From positions 1 through 62,942 of the forward strand of contig JACQOF010000099.1 in NCBI GenBank assembly GCA_016202645.1: 62,942 nucleotides of DNA. The letters run 5' to 3'. The notes under the pieces were generated by a model that was not told where the DNA came from, did no database searches, and saw only the letters and a program-made list of their open reading frames with translations. This document shows positions 50,963-59,510 of this stretch, piece by piece. Every line of letters starts with the position of its first letter. Position 1 is the stretch's first letter. Position numbers and translations under genes: made by a program. Source of the stretch: a bacterium. Lineage in GTDB: Bacteria; Lindowbacteria; 2-12-FULL-62-27.

Positions 50963-50991
50963 TTGAATACTGAAGCGCTTCAGTATATAAT
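50963..50991 (+). promoter_or_regulatory. Leaderless promoter with a perfect 20-bp palindromic operator
   Basis: TTGAAT (50963-50968) - 17 bp - TATAAT (50986-50991). A perfect 20-bp palindrome ATACTGAAGCGCTTCAGTAT (50967-50986) fills the spacer. The ATG follows six bases after the -10, so transcription probably begins at or near the start codon. Confidence 0.82.
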
Positions 50992-50997
50992 CTCTGC

Positions 50998-51534
50998 ATG
51001 GCCGACAGGATGAAAGGGAAGAGCAAAAATCCGTATGCGGTGGCGTTGGGACGCAGAGGCGGGCGCAGCAGCGCCCGGGTGAGACTCCTGCGCGCGACAT
51101 CCGCCATGCTGGCGGCCTGGGGACGCAGGGCTGTCCGAGCCCGCTGGGATAGACAGCGGCGAATGACTCTGCGGAAGGCGGCCGAGATGACTTGGGCATC
51201 GGCGGCGTCATTTGGCCCGGCGCTGAAGGAATTTTATCGCGAGATGGCGAAGACTCCAAGCCTCATCCTGATCGCCGATGCGCCGGCGCTTACCGGCCGT
51301 CCCGAGTACGACGCGTATTTGGCGGCCGTGGCGGAAGTGTGTGCCGGCGAATGCGGCTGGCCGGCGCCGGCCTGGATTTTTGATCCGAACCGTTTCCTTT
51401 CCGAACCCTATTTCGGCCTGGCGCCGCCGGGAATGCGCGTGTATCTGATGCAGCAGTCGCCGGTCGCGTTTCGGCGGCGGAACATTTTTGTTGAAAAAGA
51501 AGCCGTGCGGATGGACATCAAAAAATGGAAATAA
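50998..51534 (+). CDS. Putative autoregulatory partner of a nucleotidyltransferase module
   Basis: A 178-residue protein. The N-terminus KNPYAVALGRRGGRSSARVRLL resembles short DNA-binding-like starts (NPYAVALGRKGG) of small toxin-antitoxin regulators. The rest (PSLILIADAPALTGRPEYDAY ... FDPNRFLSEPYFGLAPPGMR) has no recognised domain. It overlaps the nucleotidyltransferase gene by 10 nt. A promoter with an operator palindrome lies directly upstream, consistent with self-repression, but binding is inference. Confidence 0.55.
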   Translation: MADRMKGKSKNPYAVALGRRGGRSSARVRLLRATSAMLAAWGRRAVRARWDRQRRMTLRKAAEMTWASAASFGPALKEFYREMAKTPSLILIADAPALTGRPEYDAYLAAVAEVCAGECGWPAPAWIFDPNRFLSEPYFGLAPPGMRVYLMQQSPVAFRRRNIFVEKEAVRMDIKKWK

Positions 51535-52103
51535 GATTCAGCGAAGCGAGGATTCGGGAGTTGTTCCATCGTCTGTCGGCGCGGCTGGAAAAGGAGGGTA
51601 TCCGTGGGGAAATTCTCCTCTTCGGCGGCGCGGCCATGATCCTGGGATGGAAGGCGAGACAGCCGACCCGGGACATCGACGCCGTGTTTGAGCCGGCGGC
51701 GAAAATCCGGCGGGTGGCAAAGGAAATGGCGGACGAAGAGGGACTGCCTGAAGGCTGGCTCAATGACGCCGTGAAAGGATTTATCGATCTTGCGCCCTCA
51801 AAGAAGGATTTTCAGAAAGTTGTTTTTTCAACCGAGTACCTTCACATCTACACTCCACCCCCGGAATATCTGATCGCCATGAAGGCCCTCTCCGCCCGCA
51901 CCGGCCCGGAACACGCGGACGTGGAGGACATGAAATTTCTCATCCGAAAGACCGGGATCAGAACGCCGAGAAAGGTGTTTGACATCGTGGGCCGGTACTA
52001 TCCCACAAGACCGATTGCGGCCAAAACACGATTTTTCGTGGAATCCATTTTCGAAGAAATGAAACGTGGGAGAAACCCGGAACAACATCTATTGCCGCCA
52101 TGA
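51525..52103 (+). CDS. DUF6036-like nucleotidyltransferase (AbiEii-type fold)
   Basis: A 192-residue nucleotidyltransferase-fold protein: EILLFGGAAMILGWKARQPTRDIDAVF supplies GG-x9-R-x-T-x-D-x-D catalytic residues, then VFSTEYLHIYTPPPEYLIAMKALSARTG and DMKFLIRKTG. It is a second member of the module type seen at 2011-2529, with a different partner. It overlaps the upstream gene. Such pairs are seen among toxin-antitoxin and phage-defence loci; the target is unknown. Confidence 0.8.
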   Translation: MEIRFSEARIRELFHRLSARLEKEGIRGEILLFGGAAMILGWKARQPTRDIDAVFEPAAKIRRVAKEMADEEGLPEGWLNDAVKGFIDLAPSKKDFQKVVFSTEYLHIYTPPPEYLIAMKALSARTGPEHADVEDMKFLIRKTGIRTPRKVFDIVGRYYPTRPIAAKTRFFVESIFEEMKRGRNPEQHLLPP

Positions 52104-52127
52104 CCGTGATGACCGTGATGGGTACTG

Positions 52128-52156
52128 TTGACCCGGCCGCGCGGGTGTGATTTAGT
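52128..52156 (+). promoter_or_regulatory. Candidate promoter placing a leaderless start at the cupredoxin gene
   Basis: TTGACC (52128-52133) - 17 bp - TTTAGT (52151-52156). The ATG lies six bases after it, the same spacing as at 50991/50998. The spacer carries ACCCG...CGGGT arms. Confidence 0.45.
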
Positions 52157-52162
52157 CGCCCC

Positions 52163-52864
52163 ATGAGGATACTTCATTTGCAGGTGGGCCTGCTGGTGTG
52201 CCTCGCGGCGGTCGGCCGCGTCGAGGCGGCGGACATCGCCGGGGTGGTTCATGTGAAGCCCAAATTGTCCGAGGCGGATTATCAGAAGCAGATGAAGGGT
52301 GTGAAGCGGGACGATATTTACAAGACCCAGGGTGTCGAGCGGGTCGATTACAAGAGCGCGGCCGGGAACGTGGTGGTTTACGTCGAGGAGGCCGCCGGAA
52401 CATTTTCGCCGCCGGAAAAGAATCCAGCCATCACCCAGAAAAACGCCAGTTTCGATCCGGTGGTCCTGCCTGTTCTGGTTGGGACGACGGTTGATTTTCC
52501 GAACAAGGACGTTATTTTTCACAATGTGTTTTCCTACAGCAAAACAAAGCCCTTTGATCTTGGCCTCTATAAATCCGGCGCCTCCAAGTCTGTGACCTTC
52601 ACCAAAACCGGCGAGGTCACCGTGTACTGCTCGATCCACCGGACGATGAAGGCCGACATTCTGGTGCTTCAGAATCCCTGGTTCACGGTGACGGACGACA
52701 AGGGGAATTTCAAAATCACCGGCGTGCCGGCTGGAACCTACACTCTTCGGGCATGGCACGAGCGGTTTCCGGAGGCGGATGTCAAGGTTGAAGTGGCGGA
52801 AGGCGCCGGGGAAGTTCACGCGGAGTTGACGCTCGGCGTTATCGATCTGCCGCAGGTCGAGTAG
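52163..52864 (+). CDS. Exported cupredoxin with a carboxypeptidase-regulatory-like domain
   Basis: A 233-residue protein with an N-terminal signal (LLVCLAAVGRVEA). The plastocyanin-like fold carries probable type 1 copper ligands His120 (DVIFHNVFS) and Cys156, His159, Met162 (VYCSIHRTMKAD). A C-terminal beta sandwich (FTVTDDKGNFKITGVPAGTYTLRAWHERF) matches carboxypeptidase regulatory-like domains. Proteins of this type occur with c-type cytochromes in respiratory clusters, here followed by an adenylate cyclase-like sensor. It may shuttle electrons or sense copper. Confidence 0.85.
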   Translation: MRILHLQVGLLVCLAAVGRVEAADIAGVVHVKPKLSEADYQKQMKGVKRDDIYKTQGVERVDYKSAAGNVVVYVEEAAGTFSPPEKNPAITQKNASFDPVVLPVLVGTTVDFPNKDVIFHNVFSYSKTKPFDLGLYKSGASKSVTFTKTGEVTVYCSIHRTMKADILVLQNPWFTVTDDKGNFKITGVPAGTYTLRAWHERFPEADVKVEVAEGAGEVHAELTLGVIDLPQVE

Positions 52865-52881
52865 CCCGCGCCCCGGTTCGC

Positions 52882-54570
52882 ATGAGGCTTCCGGTCCAGT
52901 TCAAGTTTCTGCTGTTTTCCGTTCTCATCCTGATCGTCGGTTTCGGCGGCGCGTTTACCCTTCTCTATCAGCAGGCCTTGAAGGCCGTCGAGGAAAAATT
53001 CTCCATCGATTTCGCGGAAGGCCGGGACGCCGCCCTCAGCCTGATGAAGCTCCGGCTCGATACGCTCGGCGACAAGGTCCAGGTCATCGCCAAGGCGCCT
53101 CAGATCCGGCCCATTCTGGAAATTCCCGACGTTGATTATGCCACCATCGAGTATTCGTTCAGCGATTTCAAGGACGCTCTTGCCAGCGACCTTCTCATCG
53201 TCGCGGACGCCGCCGGCCGGGTGAAATACTGGGCGGGAAGACCGGAGGCGTCCGGCCGGTCCCTCGCGGCGTGGGAATTCATGAGCGAAGCGCTCAAGGG
53301 CAACCGGGCGTGGGGCGTGGCAGTGGTCGATTCGTCTCTCCTGATCATCGCGGCCGTTCCGGCCTTCTCGGTCAATCCGGAGGAGGGGTCCAGGACCCTG
53401 AACGCGATTCTTCTGGCGGGCCGCCGCATTGACGACGACGTCGCAGAGGAAATCCGCCGGATTTCGTCCATGGATGTTCTCTTCACCCACGAATCCCATC
53501 TCATGGCGGGAACCCTCCTTTCCCGGGAAAGAAACATTCTGGAAGATGCCGGGAGAGCCTCTCCGTGGCAGGACGGGCACATCCTGGAGGTGACGCTTCG
53601 CGGGGAGACCTACCGGTGCGGCTTCAAATCCCTGCAGGGAGACGCCGCCGTCGGGATGCTTTTCCTGAGTTCCACCGACCGGACCCTCCACGAAAATCTG
53701 GCGCCGATCAAGAAGGGAATCACGCTCGCGGCCATCCTCACCTTTTTTGTCAGCCTGGCCCTCTCCTACTGGGCCTCCCGCGCCCAGATCATCCCGATCC
53801 GCGCGCTGGTGACTGGAACGAAGGCTGTTGAGGAGGGGGACTTCAAACACCGGATATCCGTCAAGCAAGTTGCGCGGGACGAGCTCGGCGATCTGGCGGA
53901 TTCCTTCAACGAAATGATTGCGGGCCTCGAGGAAAAGGAAAAAATGCAGTCGGTCCTGCACATGGGACTCGGCAAGGAAATCGCCGAGGCGATGCTCAAA
54001 AGCGGGGCGCTCGGCGGAGAGGAACGCAAAGTCACCATGCTCTTTTCCGACCTCCGCGGATTCACGGCCATGTCCGAAAAACTCACGCCGCACCAGGTCA
54101 TCGCCATGCTCAATGAATACATGACGCGCATGTCGGCCTGCATCGAGGACGAGGGCGGCGTGGTGGACAAATACGTCGGCGACGAGATCATGGCGCTCTT
54201 CGGCGCGCCGGTCGCCAATCCCGACGACGCCGTCCGGGCGGTGCGCGCCGGCATCAAAAAACGCGAGGCCCTCAAGGCCCTCAATGTGGAGCGCCTGGCC
54301 CGCGCCGAATTTGAGATCCGGGTGGGCATGGGCGTCAACACCGGCCGGGTCGTGGCCGGGAACATGGGATCGGAAAACCGGCGGAACTACACCGTCATCG
54401 GCGCCGCCTGCAACCTCGCGGCGCGGCTCTGCTCAAACGCCGCCGCCGGCCAGATCCTGATTTCCGAATCGACCTATCAGGAAGTCAAAGACGTGATCCC
54501 GACGCGCAAGCTCGATCCGATCCGCGTCAAAAATGTTGCCGAGCCTGTCCAGATTTACGAAGTTCTTTAG
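52882..54570 (+). CDS. Class III adenylate/guanylate cyclase with sensory and HAMP domains
   Basis: A 562-residue membrane-bound sensor. A first membrane helix (LLFSVLILIVGFGGAFTLL) and a second near residue 280 (ITLAAILTFFVSLALSYWA) bracket a periplasmic domain; a HAMP linker follows (TGTKAVEEGDFKHRISVK). The cyclase domain begins TMLFSDLRGFTAMSEKL with the metal-binding Asp, then DKYVGDEIMALFGAP, and ends GAACNLAARLCSN. It would make cAMP or cGMP in response to a periplasmic signal, possibly redox from the adjacent cupredoxin. Confidence 0.94.
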   Translation: MRLPVQFKFLLFSVLILIVGFGGAFTLLYQQALKAVEEKFSIDFAEGRDAALSLMKLRLDTLGDKVQVIAKAPQIRPILEIPDVDYATIEYSFSDFKDALASDLLIVADAAGRVKYWAGRPEASGRSLAAWEFMSEALKGNRAWGVAVVDSSLLIIAAVPAFSVNPEEGSRTLNAILLAGRRIDDDVAEEIRRISSMDVLFTHESHLMAGTLLSRERNILEDAGRASPWQDGHILEVTLRGETYRCGFKSLQGDAAVGMLFLSSTDRTLHENLAPIKKGITLAAILTFFVSLALSYWASRAQIIPIRALVTGTKAVEEGDFKHRISVKQVARDELGDLADSFNEMIAGLEEKEKMQSVLHMGLGKEIAEAMLKSGALGGEERKVTMLFSDLRGFTAMSEKLTPHQVIAMLNEYMTRMSACIEDEGGVVDKYVGDEIMALFGAPVANPDDAVRAVRAGIKKREALKALNVERLARAEFEIRVGMGVNTGRVVAGNMGSENRRNYTVIGAACNLAARLCSNAAAGQILISESTYQEVKDVIPTRKLDPIRVKNVAEPVQIYEVL

Positions 54571-55059
54571 ATGATCGTTTATCTCGTCCGGCACGGGGTG
54601 GCGGTGGAGCGGGAGGACTGGGCGAAAAGCGATGAGTCCCGGCCGCTCACGGACGAGGGCACGGACCGGATGGCCGACGCGGCCCGGGGCCTCCGGCGGA
54701 TTGGAATTTCCGTGGGCCGCGTCTTCACCAGCCCGCTCGCGCGCGCCCGACAAACAGCTGACATTCTGGTGAAGGAATTGGATCTCGCCAAACCGGAACT
54801 CATGGACTGCCTCGCACCTGGACACCCGACCGCGCTGGTCCTCAAGGAACTGTCGGACCTTCCCGCCGAATCGTCGGTGATGCTGGTCGGCCACGAGCCG
54901 GACATGGGCGACTTGGCGGCGTTTCTAACGGGCGCCGCGCGCGGTCTTCCCTTCAAAAAGGGCGCGGTGATGGCGGTGTCGTTTGAAGGCCGCGCCGGCC
55001 AGGGCGGCGGCCGGATTTTGTGGTACATGCCGACGAAAATTCTCAAACAATTCAGATAA
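54571..55059 (+). CDS. sixA: Phosphohistidine phosphatase SixA-like protein
   Basis: A 162-residue small histidine phosphatase. VRHGVAVEREDW contains the catalytic RHG, FTSPLARARQTADIL the second Arg, and MLVGHEPDMGDLAAFL the second His. SixA dephosphorylates histidines in phosphorelays. It starts directly after the cyclase gene. Its 3' end overlaps by 8 nt the convergent flavin reductase gene. Confidence 0.9.
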   Translation: MIVYLVRHGVAVEREDWAKSDESRPLTDEGTDRMADAARGLRRIGISVGRVFTSPLARARQTADILVKELDLAKPELMDCLAPGHPTALVLKELSDLPAESSVMLVGHEPDMGDLAAFLTGAARGLPFKKGAVMAVSFEGRAGQGGGRILWYMPTKILKQFR

Positions 55060-55774
55060 CAGGCGGCAGGAAAAAAATCTCCTTGTGAATTTTCGCGGGC
55101 AAGACGCCGCGTGCGCTCAGGTCGGCAACAATTCGAGCGATCATTTCGCCGTTGCCCGCCAGAAAAAACTCTCTGCCTTCCGGCTCGCCGATTTCCTCCG
55201 CCGCGTGGTCGCTCAGACGGCCGCGGCCTCCGGTCCAGCCCGGGCCGGGATCTTCGAGAAAAAGCTTGTAGGAAAAATGGGGATTGTCGGCCGCCAGTTT
55301 CTCCAGCGCATCGGCCTGATAGACATCCTCCTCCCGGCGGTTTCCCCACAAGAGCCGGAAGGTTTTACCCGGGTGGGCGGGCACCAGGTTTTCGAGGTGG
55401 CTTCGAATCGGCGACAGGCCCGTGCCGCCGGCGATGAAGACGATGTGGTCCTCCGTTGTCTCCGGAAACGTGAATTTGCCCATGCCCCAGGGGCCGGAAA
55501 ACTTCACCAGATCGCCGGGGTTCAGATTCGCGACGTATGCCGACGCCGTCCCGACCACCTTCACGCAGAGCCGGAAACGCTTCGGGTCCGGCGGCGAGGC
55601 GATGGAGTACGAGCGTTTCACGACTTTCCCGTCCTTTTCGACGGTGTGCAGGATGATGTATTGGCCGGACACGTACTTGATTTCCGGCGGGTCCACCATT
55701 TCGAACTCGGCCTCCGCGATCTGCGGCCTCAGCATGGTTTTCGAAATCACCCGCGCCGTCGATGGAGCGGCCAT
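55052..55774 (-). CDS. FAD/NAD(P)-binding ferredoxin reductase-like protein
   Basis: A 240-residue ferredoxin-NADP reductase-type flavoprotein. RSYSIASPPD is the FAD-binding R-x-Y-S/T motif; IVFIAGGTGLSPIRSHLENL supplies the NAD(P) glycine loop; LFLAGNGEMI matches the C-terminal CGP-like position. There is no iron-sulfur extension. It would transfer electrons between NAD(P)H and a carrier; the partner is unknown. It overlaps the DUF218 gene by one base. Confidence 0.9.
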   Translation of the reverse strand: MAAPSTARVISKTMLRPQIAEAEFEMVDPPEIKYVSGQYIILHTVEKDGKVVKRSYSIASPPDPKRFRLCVKVVGTASAYVANLNPGDLVKFSGPWGMGKFTFPETTEDHIVFIAGGTGLSPIRSHLENLVPAHPGKTFRLLWGNRREEDVYQADALEKLAADNPHFSYKLFLEDPGPGWTGGRGRLSDHAAEEIGEPEGREFFLAGNGEMIARIVADLSARGVLPAKIHKEIFFLPPVI

Positions 55775-56421
55775 CAGGCGCGGCCCGTCACGTAGAAGAG
55801 ATACTTGATGAGTTCCTTGAAGACGAACTGATAGACATCGGACGGCTCGGTGGATCGATCCAGCAGGTCGTCGAATTTCGTGGACGCCGCATACGAGATG
55901 CCGGCGGCCGGGCCGGGCCGGACGTTATCGAACACCATCCGGAGCCGGCGCAGGTGGCATCCATCCGAAACCACGACGGCTGTCCAGCCGGGTCGGCTGT
56001 CCAGAAAATCAGTAAAAAGTTTCACGTCCTCCCGGGTGCTCCGCGATTTTCCGAGGAAGACCACCTCCGAGTCGCCTACGCCGGTGGCCAGAAGCACCTG
56101 TTGGACCGTCGACAATTCCGGTATTTCTGAATTCTCTCCGGTTTCCTGACTCTGCCGCCAGTTCGGGGGCTCCGTCACCGTCAAAACCAGCGTGTCTCCC
56201 CGGTTTTCCCGCAGGAGTCGAATGGCGAAGGGCAGACGGTACAACATGCTGCCGGATGGTACGAGGATGAAATCGGAGTGCTCGGGCAGTTTCCCGTCGG
56301 ATATGTCGAGAAAGGCGTGAATGGCCCGACCGACCGTCCGCGGCGCGGAAATCGGCGCGAGGATGGCCGCGAGCCACAGCAAACTCGCGGCAACGGCGCC
56401 GTACCAGAATCCCCGTTTCAT
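55774..56421 (-). CDS. DUF218 (YdcF/SanA/ElyC-like) membrane-anchored protein
   Basis: A 215-residue protein with an N-terminal membrane anchor (GAVAASLLWLAAILAPI) and a DUF218 core: DFILVPSGSMLYRLPFAIRLL, TVTEPPN, VVFLGKSRSTREDVKLFTDFL and TAVVVSDGCHLRRLRMVF. YdcF-like proteins bind SAM or act in peptidoglycan and envelope stress. ATG 56421 overlaps the regulator gene stop (ATGA). It has no close functional assignment. Confidence 0.85.
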   Translation of the reverse strand: MKRGFWYGAVAASLLWLAAILAPISAPRTVGRAIHAFLDISDGKLPEHSDFILVPSGSMLYRLPFAIRLLRENRGDTLVLTVTEPPNWRQSQETGENSEIPELSTVQQVLLATGVGDSEVVFLGKSRSTREDVKLFTDFLDSRPGWTAVVVSDGCHLRRLRMVFDNVRPGPAAGISYAASTKFDDLLDRSTEPSDVYQFVFKELIKYLFYVTGRA

Positions 56422-57815
56422 TCGCCTGGAGCGGATTCGCCCGGAGACGTGTCGAAACCGTATTTTTCCATTTTTTTGTAAAGCGTCGTGCGGTTGATCC
56501 CGAGGACAGCCGCCGATCGGCTGATGTTCCACTTCTCGGCGTTCAAGACTGTCAGGATGTGGCGCTTTTCAACCTCCTCCAGCGACAACGTGTCCTCCGC
56601 CACGCCCGGACCGTCCGGCGCGGGCGCGGACTTGGGCGATCCAAGGGAAGCCGGAAGATGGTCGCCGGAAATCTCCGTCGCCCTTTGCGAGAGGGCAATC
56701 ATGTACTTCAGGACGTTTTCAAGCTCGCGGACGTTTCCGGGCCAGTCGTAGGTCATGCATCGCCGGATCACCTCATCGGAAAACGGTTTTTCCTGAACCC
56801 GGAGTTCCTCGAAAAATTTGCGGGCCAGGCGCGAGATCAGGAGCGGAATGTCCTCCCGGCGGTCCCTCAGGGGCGGCATCCGGATGGGCACGACGCTGAG
56901 CCGGAAAAAAAGGTCCTCGCGGAATTTTCCGTTCTTCACATCCGCCGACAGGTCCCGGTTGGTGGCGGCGATGACCCGAAGGTCGACCCGCGTCTCTTTT
57001 TCGTCTCCGAGCCGGCTGAAGGTATGTTCCTGGAGGAACCGCAGGAGTTTGGCCTGGAGGGACATTTCCATGTTTCCGATCTCGTCGAGAAAGACCGTTC
57101 CGCGGTCGGCAGTCTCCAGTTTTCCGCGGTGGCTCCGGACAGCGCCGGTAAAGGCGCCCCGTTCGAACCCGAAGAGCTCGCTTTCAAGAAGCGTGCCCGG
57201 GATACTGCCGCAGTCGACGACTACAAACGGGTTGTCCTTCCGGTTCGACCGGAAATGGATCGCGCGCGCGACGAGTTCCTTGCCGGTGCCGCTTTCGCCC
57301 GTGATGAGGGCGGTGACGTCGGTCGGCGCGACTTCCTCGACGATCCCGAAAATCTTGCGCATGACGGCGGATTTGCCGATGATGTTTTCAAAACCGTATT
57401 TTTCCTCGAGTTCCTCCGTGAGCCGCCGGTTGGCCGACCGAAGATCCCGGCGCTCCAGGGCCTTGGCCACGGTCATCACCACCGCTTCGGGCCCGCCCGG
57501 AATGGGTTTGGTCATGTAATCAAACGCGCCGTCCTTCATCGCCTCAAGAGCCGACTCGACTGTGGCGAACGCCGTGAGGAGAATGACCTCCGTCTCGGGG
57601 TTGCGGCGCTTGACCTCCCGGAGCAGGTCGTGGCCGCTCAACCCCGGCATCCGGATGTCGGAGATGACGATGTCGATCTCTTTTTCCGAAAGAATCTGGA
57701 GCGCGCTGGCCGCGTCGGGGGCTTGGAGAACCGAATATTTTTTGCGTTCGAGGGTCCGGGCGACGGAATCGCGCATGGACCGGTCGTCGTCCACCACCAG
57801 AATCTGCGCCGTCAT
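56418..57815 (-). CDS. Sigma-54-dependent response regulator (NtrC family), second copy
   Basis: A 465-residue regulator built like the 31765 protein: receiver (VVDDDRSM; phospho-Asp in VISDIRMPGLSG; KPI), AAA+ domain with GESGTGKE, SELFGFERGAFTGA and TVFLDEIG, and a C-terminal Fis-type helix-turn-helix (NISRSAAVLGINRTTLYKK). It is translationally coupled to the upstream kinase gene by ATGA. Its downstream partner genes (DUF218, flavin reductase) may be targets, but this is inference. Confidence 0.96.
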   Translation of the reverse strand: MTAQILVVDDDRSMRDSVARTLERKKYSVLQAPDAASALQILSEKEIDIVISDIRMPGLSGHDLLREVKRRNPETEVILLTAFATVESALEAMKDGAFDYMTKPIPGGPEAVVMTVAKALERRDLRSANRRLTEELEEKYGFENIIGKSAVMRKIFGIVEEVAPTDVTALITGESGTGKELVARAIHFRSNRKDNPFVVVDCGSIPGTLLESELFGFERGAFTGAVRSHRGKLETADRGTVFLDEIGNMEMSLQAKLLRFLQEHTFSRLGDEKETRVDLRVIAATNRDLSADVKNGKFREDLFFRLSVVPIRMPPLRDRREDIPLLISRLARKFFEELRVQEKPFSDEVIRRCMTYDWPGNVRELENVLKYMIALSQRATEISGDHLPASLGSPKSAPAPDGPGVAEDTLSLEEVEKRHILTVLNAEKWNISRSAAVLGINRTTLYKKMEKYGFDTSPGESAPGE

Positions 57816-59467
57816 TTTTGAGGCGCCTTCACGTCCGACGTTTCCTCATCCGGGAGCCGGACGTCCTTGCCGCCCGGCACGGCCGGCAGGTACACGCGGA
57901 AGGTACTGCCCTTTTTCCATTCGCTCTCGACGGTGATCTCGCCGCCGTGGACTTTCACGATCTTCCGGGAAATCGCCAGACCCAGGCCTGTGCCTTTTTC
58001 GCGGGTGGTATAAAAATCCTCGAATATCCGGCTCTTCTGAGTCTCGGTCATCCCCACGCCGGTGTCGCTGATCTCGGTGACCACCCAGACCCGCGGCGGC
58101 GAACCGATCCCGCCCGACCGCGATTCACGGATGGCCGCGCGGACGGAGAGGGTCCCGCCCGTTTCAAGCATGGCTTGGACGCCGTTGAGCAGAAGATTCA
58201 GAAACACCTGCCTCAGCTGATCGAAATTCCCGACGGCGGTCAGGTCCGGCGGAATATCGCACTTGAACTGGACCCCCACCCGCTGGATTTCCGCCCGCGC
58301 GAAGTCCGACGCGGCCATCACGACGTCGGAGATGGAAAGGCGGTCGCCCATTTCGCCCCGGGCCACCCGCGCGTAGCCAAGGAGGTTGCCGACAATGCCG
58401 TTTAAGACCTTGACCCCCTCGATGATCTTCCCGGCCAGCTCCTTTTTCTCCTCGTCCTTGACGCCGGGATCGGAAATGTCCTCCAGCAAAAGACGCGCGT
58501 ACATGTCGAGCCCCCCGAGGGGATTTTTGATCTCATGCGTGAGGCTTGCGGCCATCTCGCCGAGCGCGGCCAGAGTTTCAGAGAGCCGAAGTTTTTCCTC
58601 CAGCTCCCTCTCGCGGCTGACGGCCTCCTCAACTTTGACCGTCAGGGTCTTGGACAACTCCTTTTCCTTGTTCAAAAGTCTCAGGCGTTCCATCACCACC
58701 GCCACCTGGTCCATGTAGGTCCCGAGAAGACTGACCTCCTCGCGCTCGATGCGCATCCGCCGGCCGCGGCGGCGCCGGATCCGGTCGACGTACAGCACGC
58801 CGATCGTCACGCCTTCCCGGCGCAGGGGAATCAGTACGAACAGGTCCGGCGCGCCGCCTTCCTCTTCGCCGCCGATCAAAACTTCCCGCTCGAGCGCCAC
58901 ATCCCCGAAATTCTTGAAGACGCGCGGCTGGCCATCCAGGACCGCCCGGCCGATTTCAGACGGTTTGGCAAAATCGATCGCACTCGATTCGAGATGTCCC
59001 CGCGGAAACCCGATGTACGTCCGGACAGGCAGTTTCCCGGCCGCCGGCGGGCCGGCGTCGGAGACGCCGGCACCTGGGGCCGCGGAGCGGCTGACCCGTC
59101 CGGCATCGAGAAAAAAAATGGCGCGGTCGAAATCAAACACATCCAGAATATTGTCCAAGACCTGCTTGATCAGCCGGTCTTCATTCTCCTGCGCCTGGAC
59201 CTCGCGCGTGACCCGGTAGACCTCCTCCAGCCACCGGTTCAGCCGGATGTTCTTGGCGACGAAAAACTCGATCAGCGAAAAGGAAACATACAGAATCAGC
59301 ACCACGAGCAGCGCATACCCGGACACCTGGCCGAGATTTTCCTTGATGAAAAACCAGAAGGACTGGTAGGGGGAAATGACCCAGCTGCCGAAGACCACAA
59401 AGACAATCAGCGCGAGGATGCTGAGCCATTTGATGACCGGAAGGCGTTCGAGAAGAGACGGGGTCAT
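57812..59467 (-). CDS. Membrane GAF histidine kinase (NtrB-like)
   Basis: A 551-residue sensor kinase. Two membrane helices (SILALIVFVVFGSWVI and ALLVVLILYVSFSLIEFF) at the N-terminus are followed by a GAF domain (about 95-270) and a coiled linker. HisKA carries SLTHEIKNPLGGLDMYARL with the phospho-His; the ATPase has LLLNGVQAML (N), DTGVGM (G1) and FYTTREKGTGLGLAI (F/G2). It is paired with the overlapping NtrC-type regulator. An extra alanine- and glycine-rich stretch interrupts the GAF domain. Confidence 0.94.
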   Translation of the reverse strand: MTPSLLERLPVIKWLSILALIVFVVFGSWVISPYQSFWFFIKENLGQVSGYALLVVLILYVSFSLIEFFVAKNIRLNRWLEEVYRVTREVQAQENEDRLIKQVLDNILDVFDFDRAIFFLDAGRVSRSAAPGAGVSDAGPPAAGKLPVRTYIGFPRGHLESSAIDFAKPSEIGRAVLDGQPRVFKNFGDVALEREVLIGGEEEGGAPDLFVLIPLRREGVTIGVLYVDRIRRRRGRRMRIEREEVSLLGTYMDQVAVVMERLRLLNKEKELSKTLTVKVEEAVSRERELEEKLRLSETLAALGEMAASLTHEIKNPLGGLDMYARLLLEDISDPGVKDEEKKELAGKIIEGVKVLNGIVGNLLGYARVARGEMGDRLSISDVVMAASDFARAEIQRVGVQFKCDIPPDLTAVGNFDQLRQVFLNLLLNGVQAMLETGGTLSVRAAIRESRSGGIGSPPRVWVVTEISDTGVGMTETQKSRIFEDFYTTREKGTGLGLAISRKIVKVHGGEITVESEWKKGSTFRVYLPAVPGGKDVRLPDEETSDVKAPQK

Positions 59468-59473
59468 TTTGGA

Positions 59474-59505
59474 ATTGCGGATTGCGGATTTCGGATTGCG
59501 GATTG
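59474..59505. repeat. GCGGATT heptamer repeat
   Basis: ATTGCGGATTGCGGATTTCG and another unit lie between the kinase start and the serS stop. The unit resembles the AAATCCT family at 2703-2752 in reverse complement. Confidence 0.85.
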
Positions 59506-59510
59506 GTACA

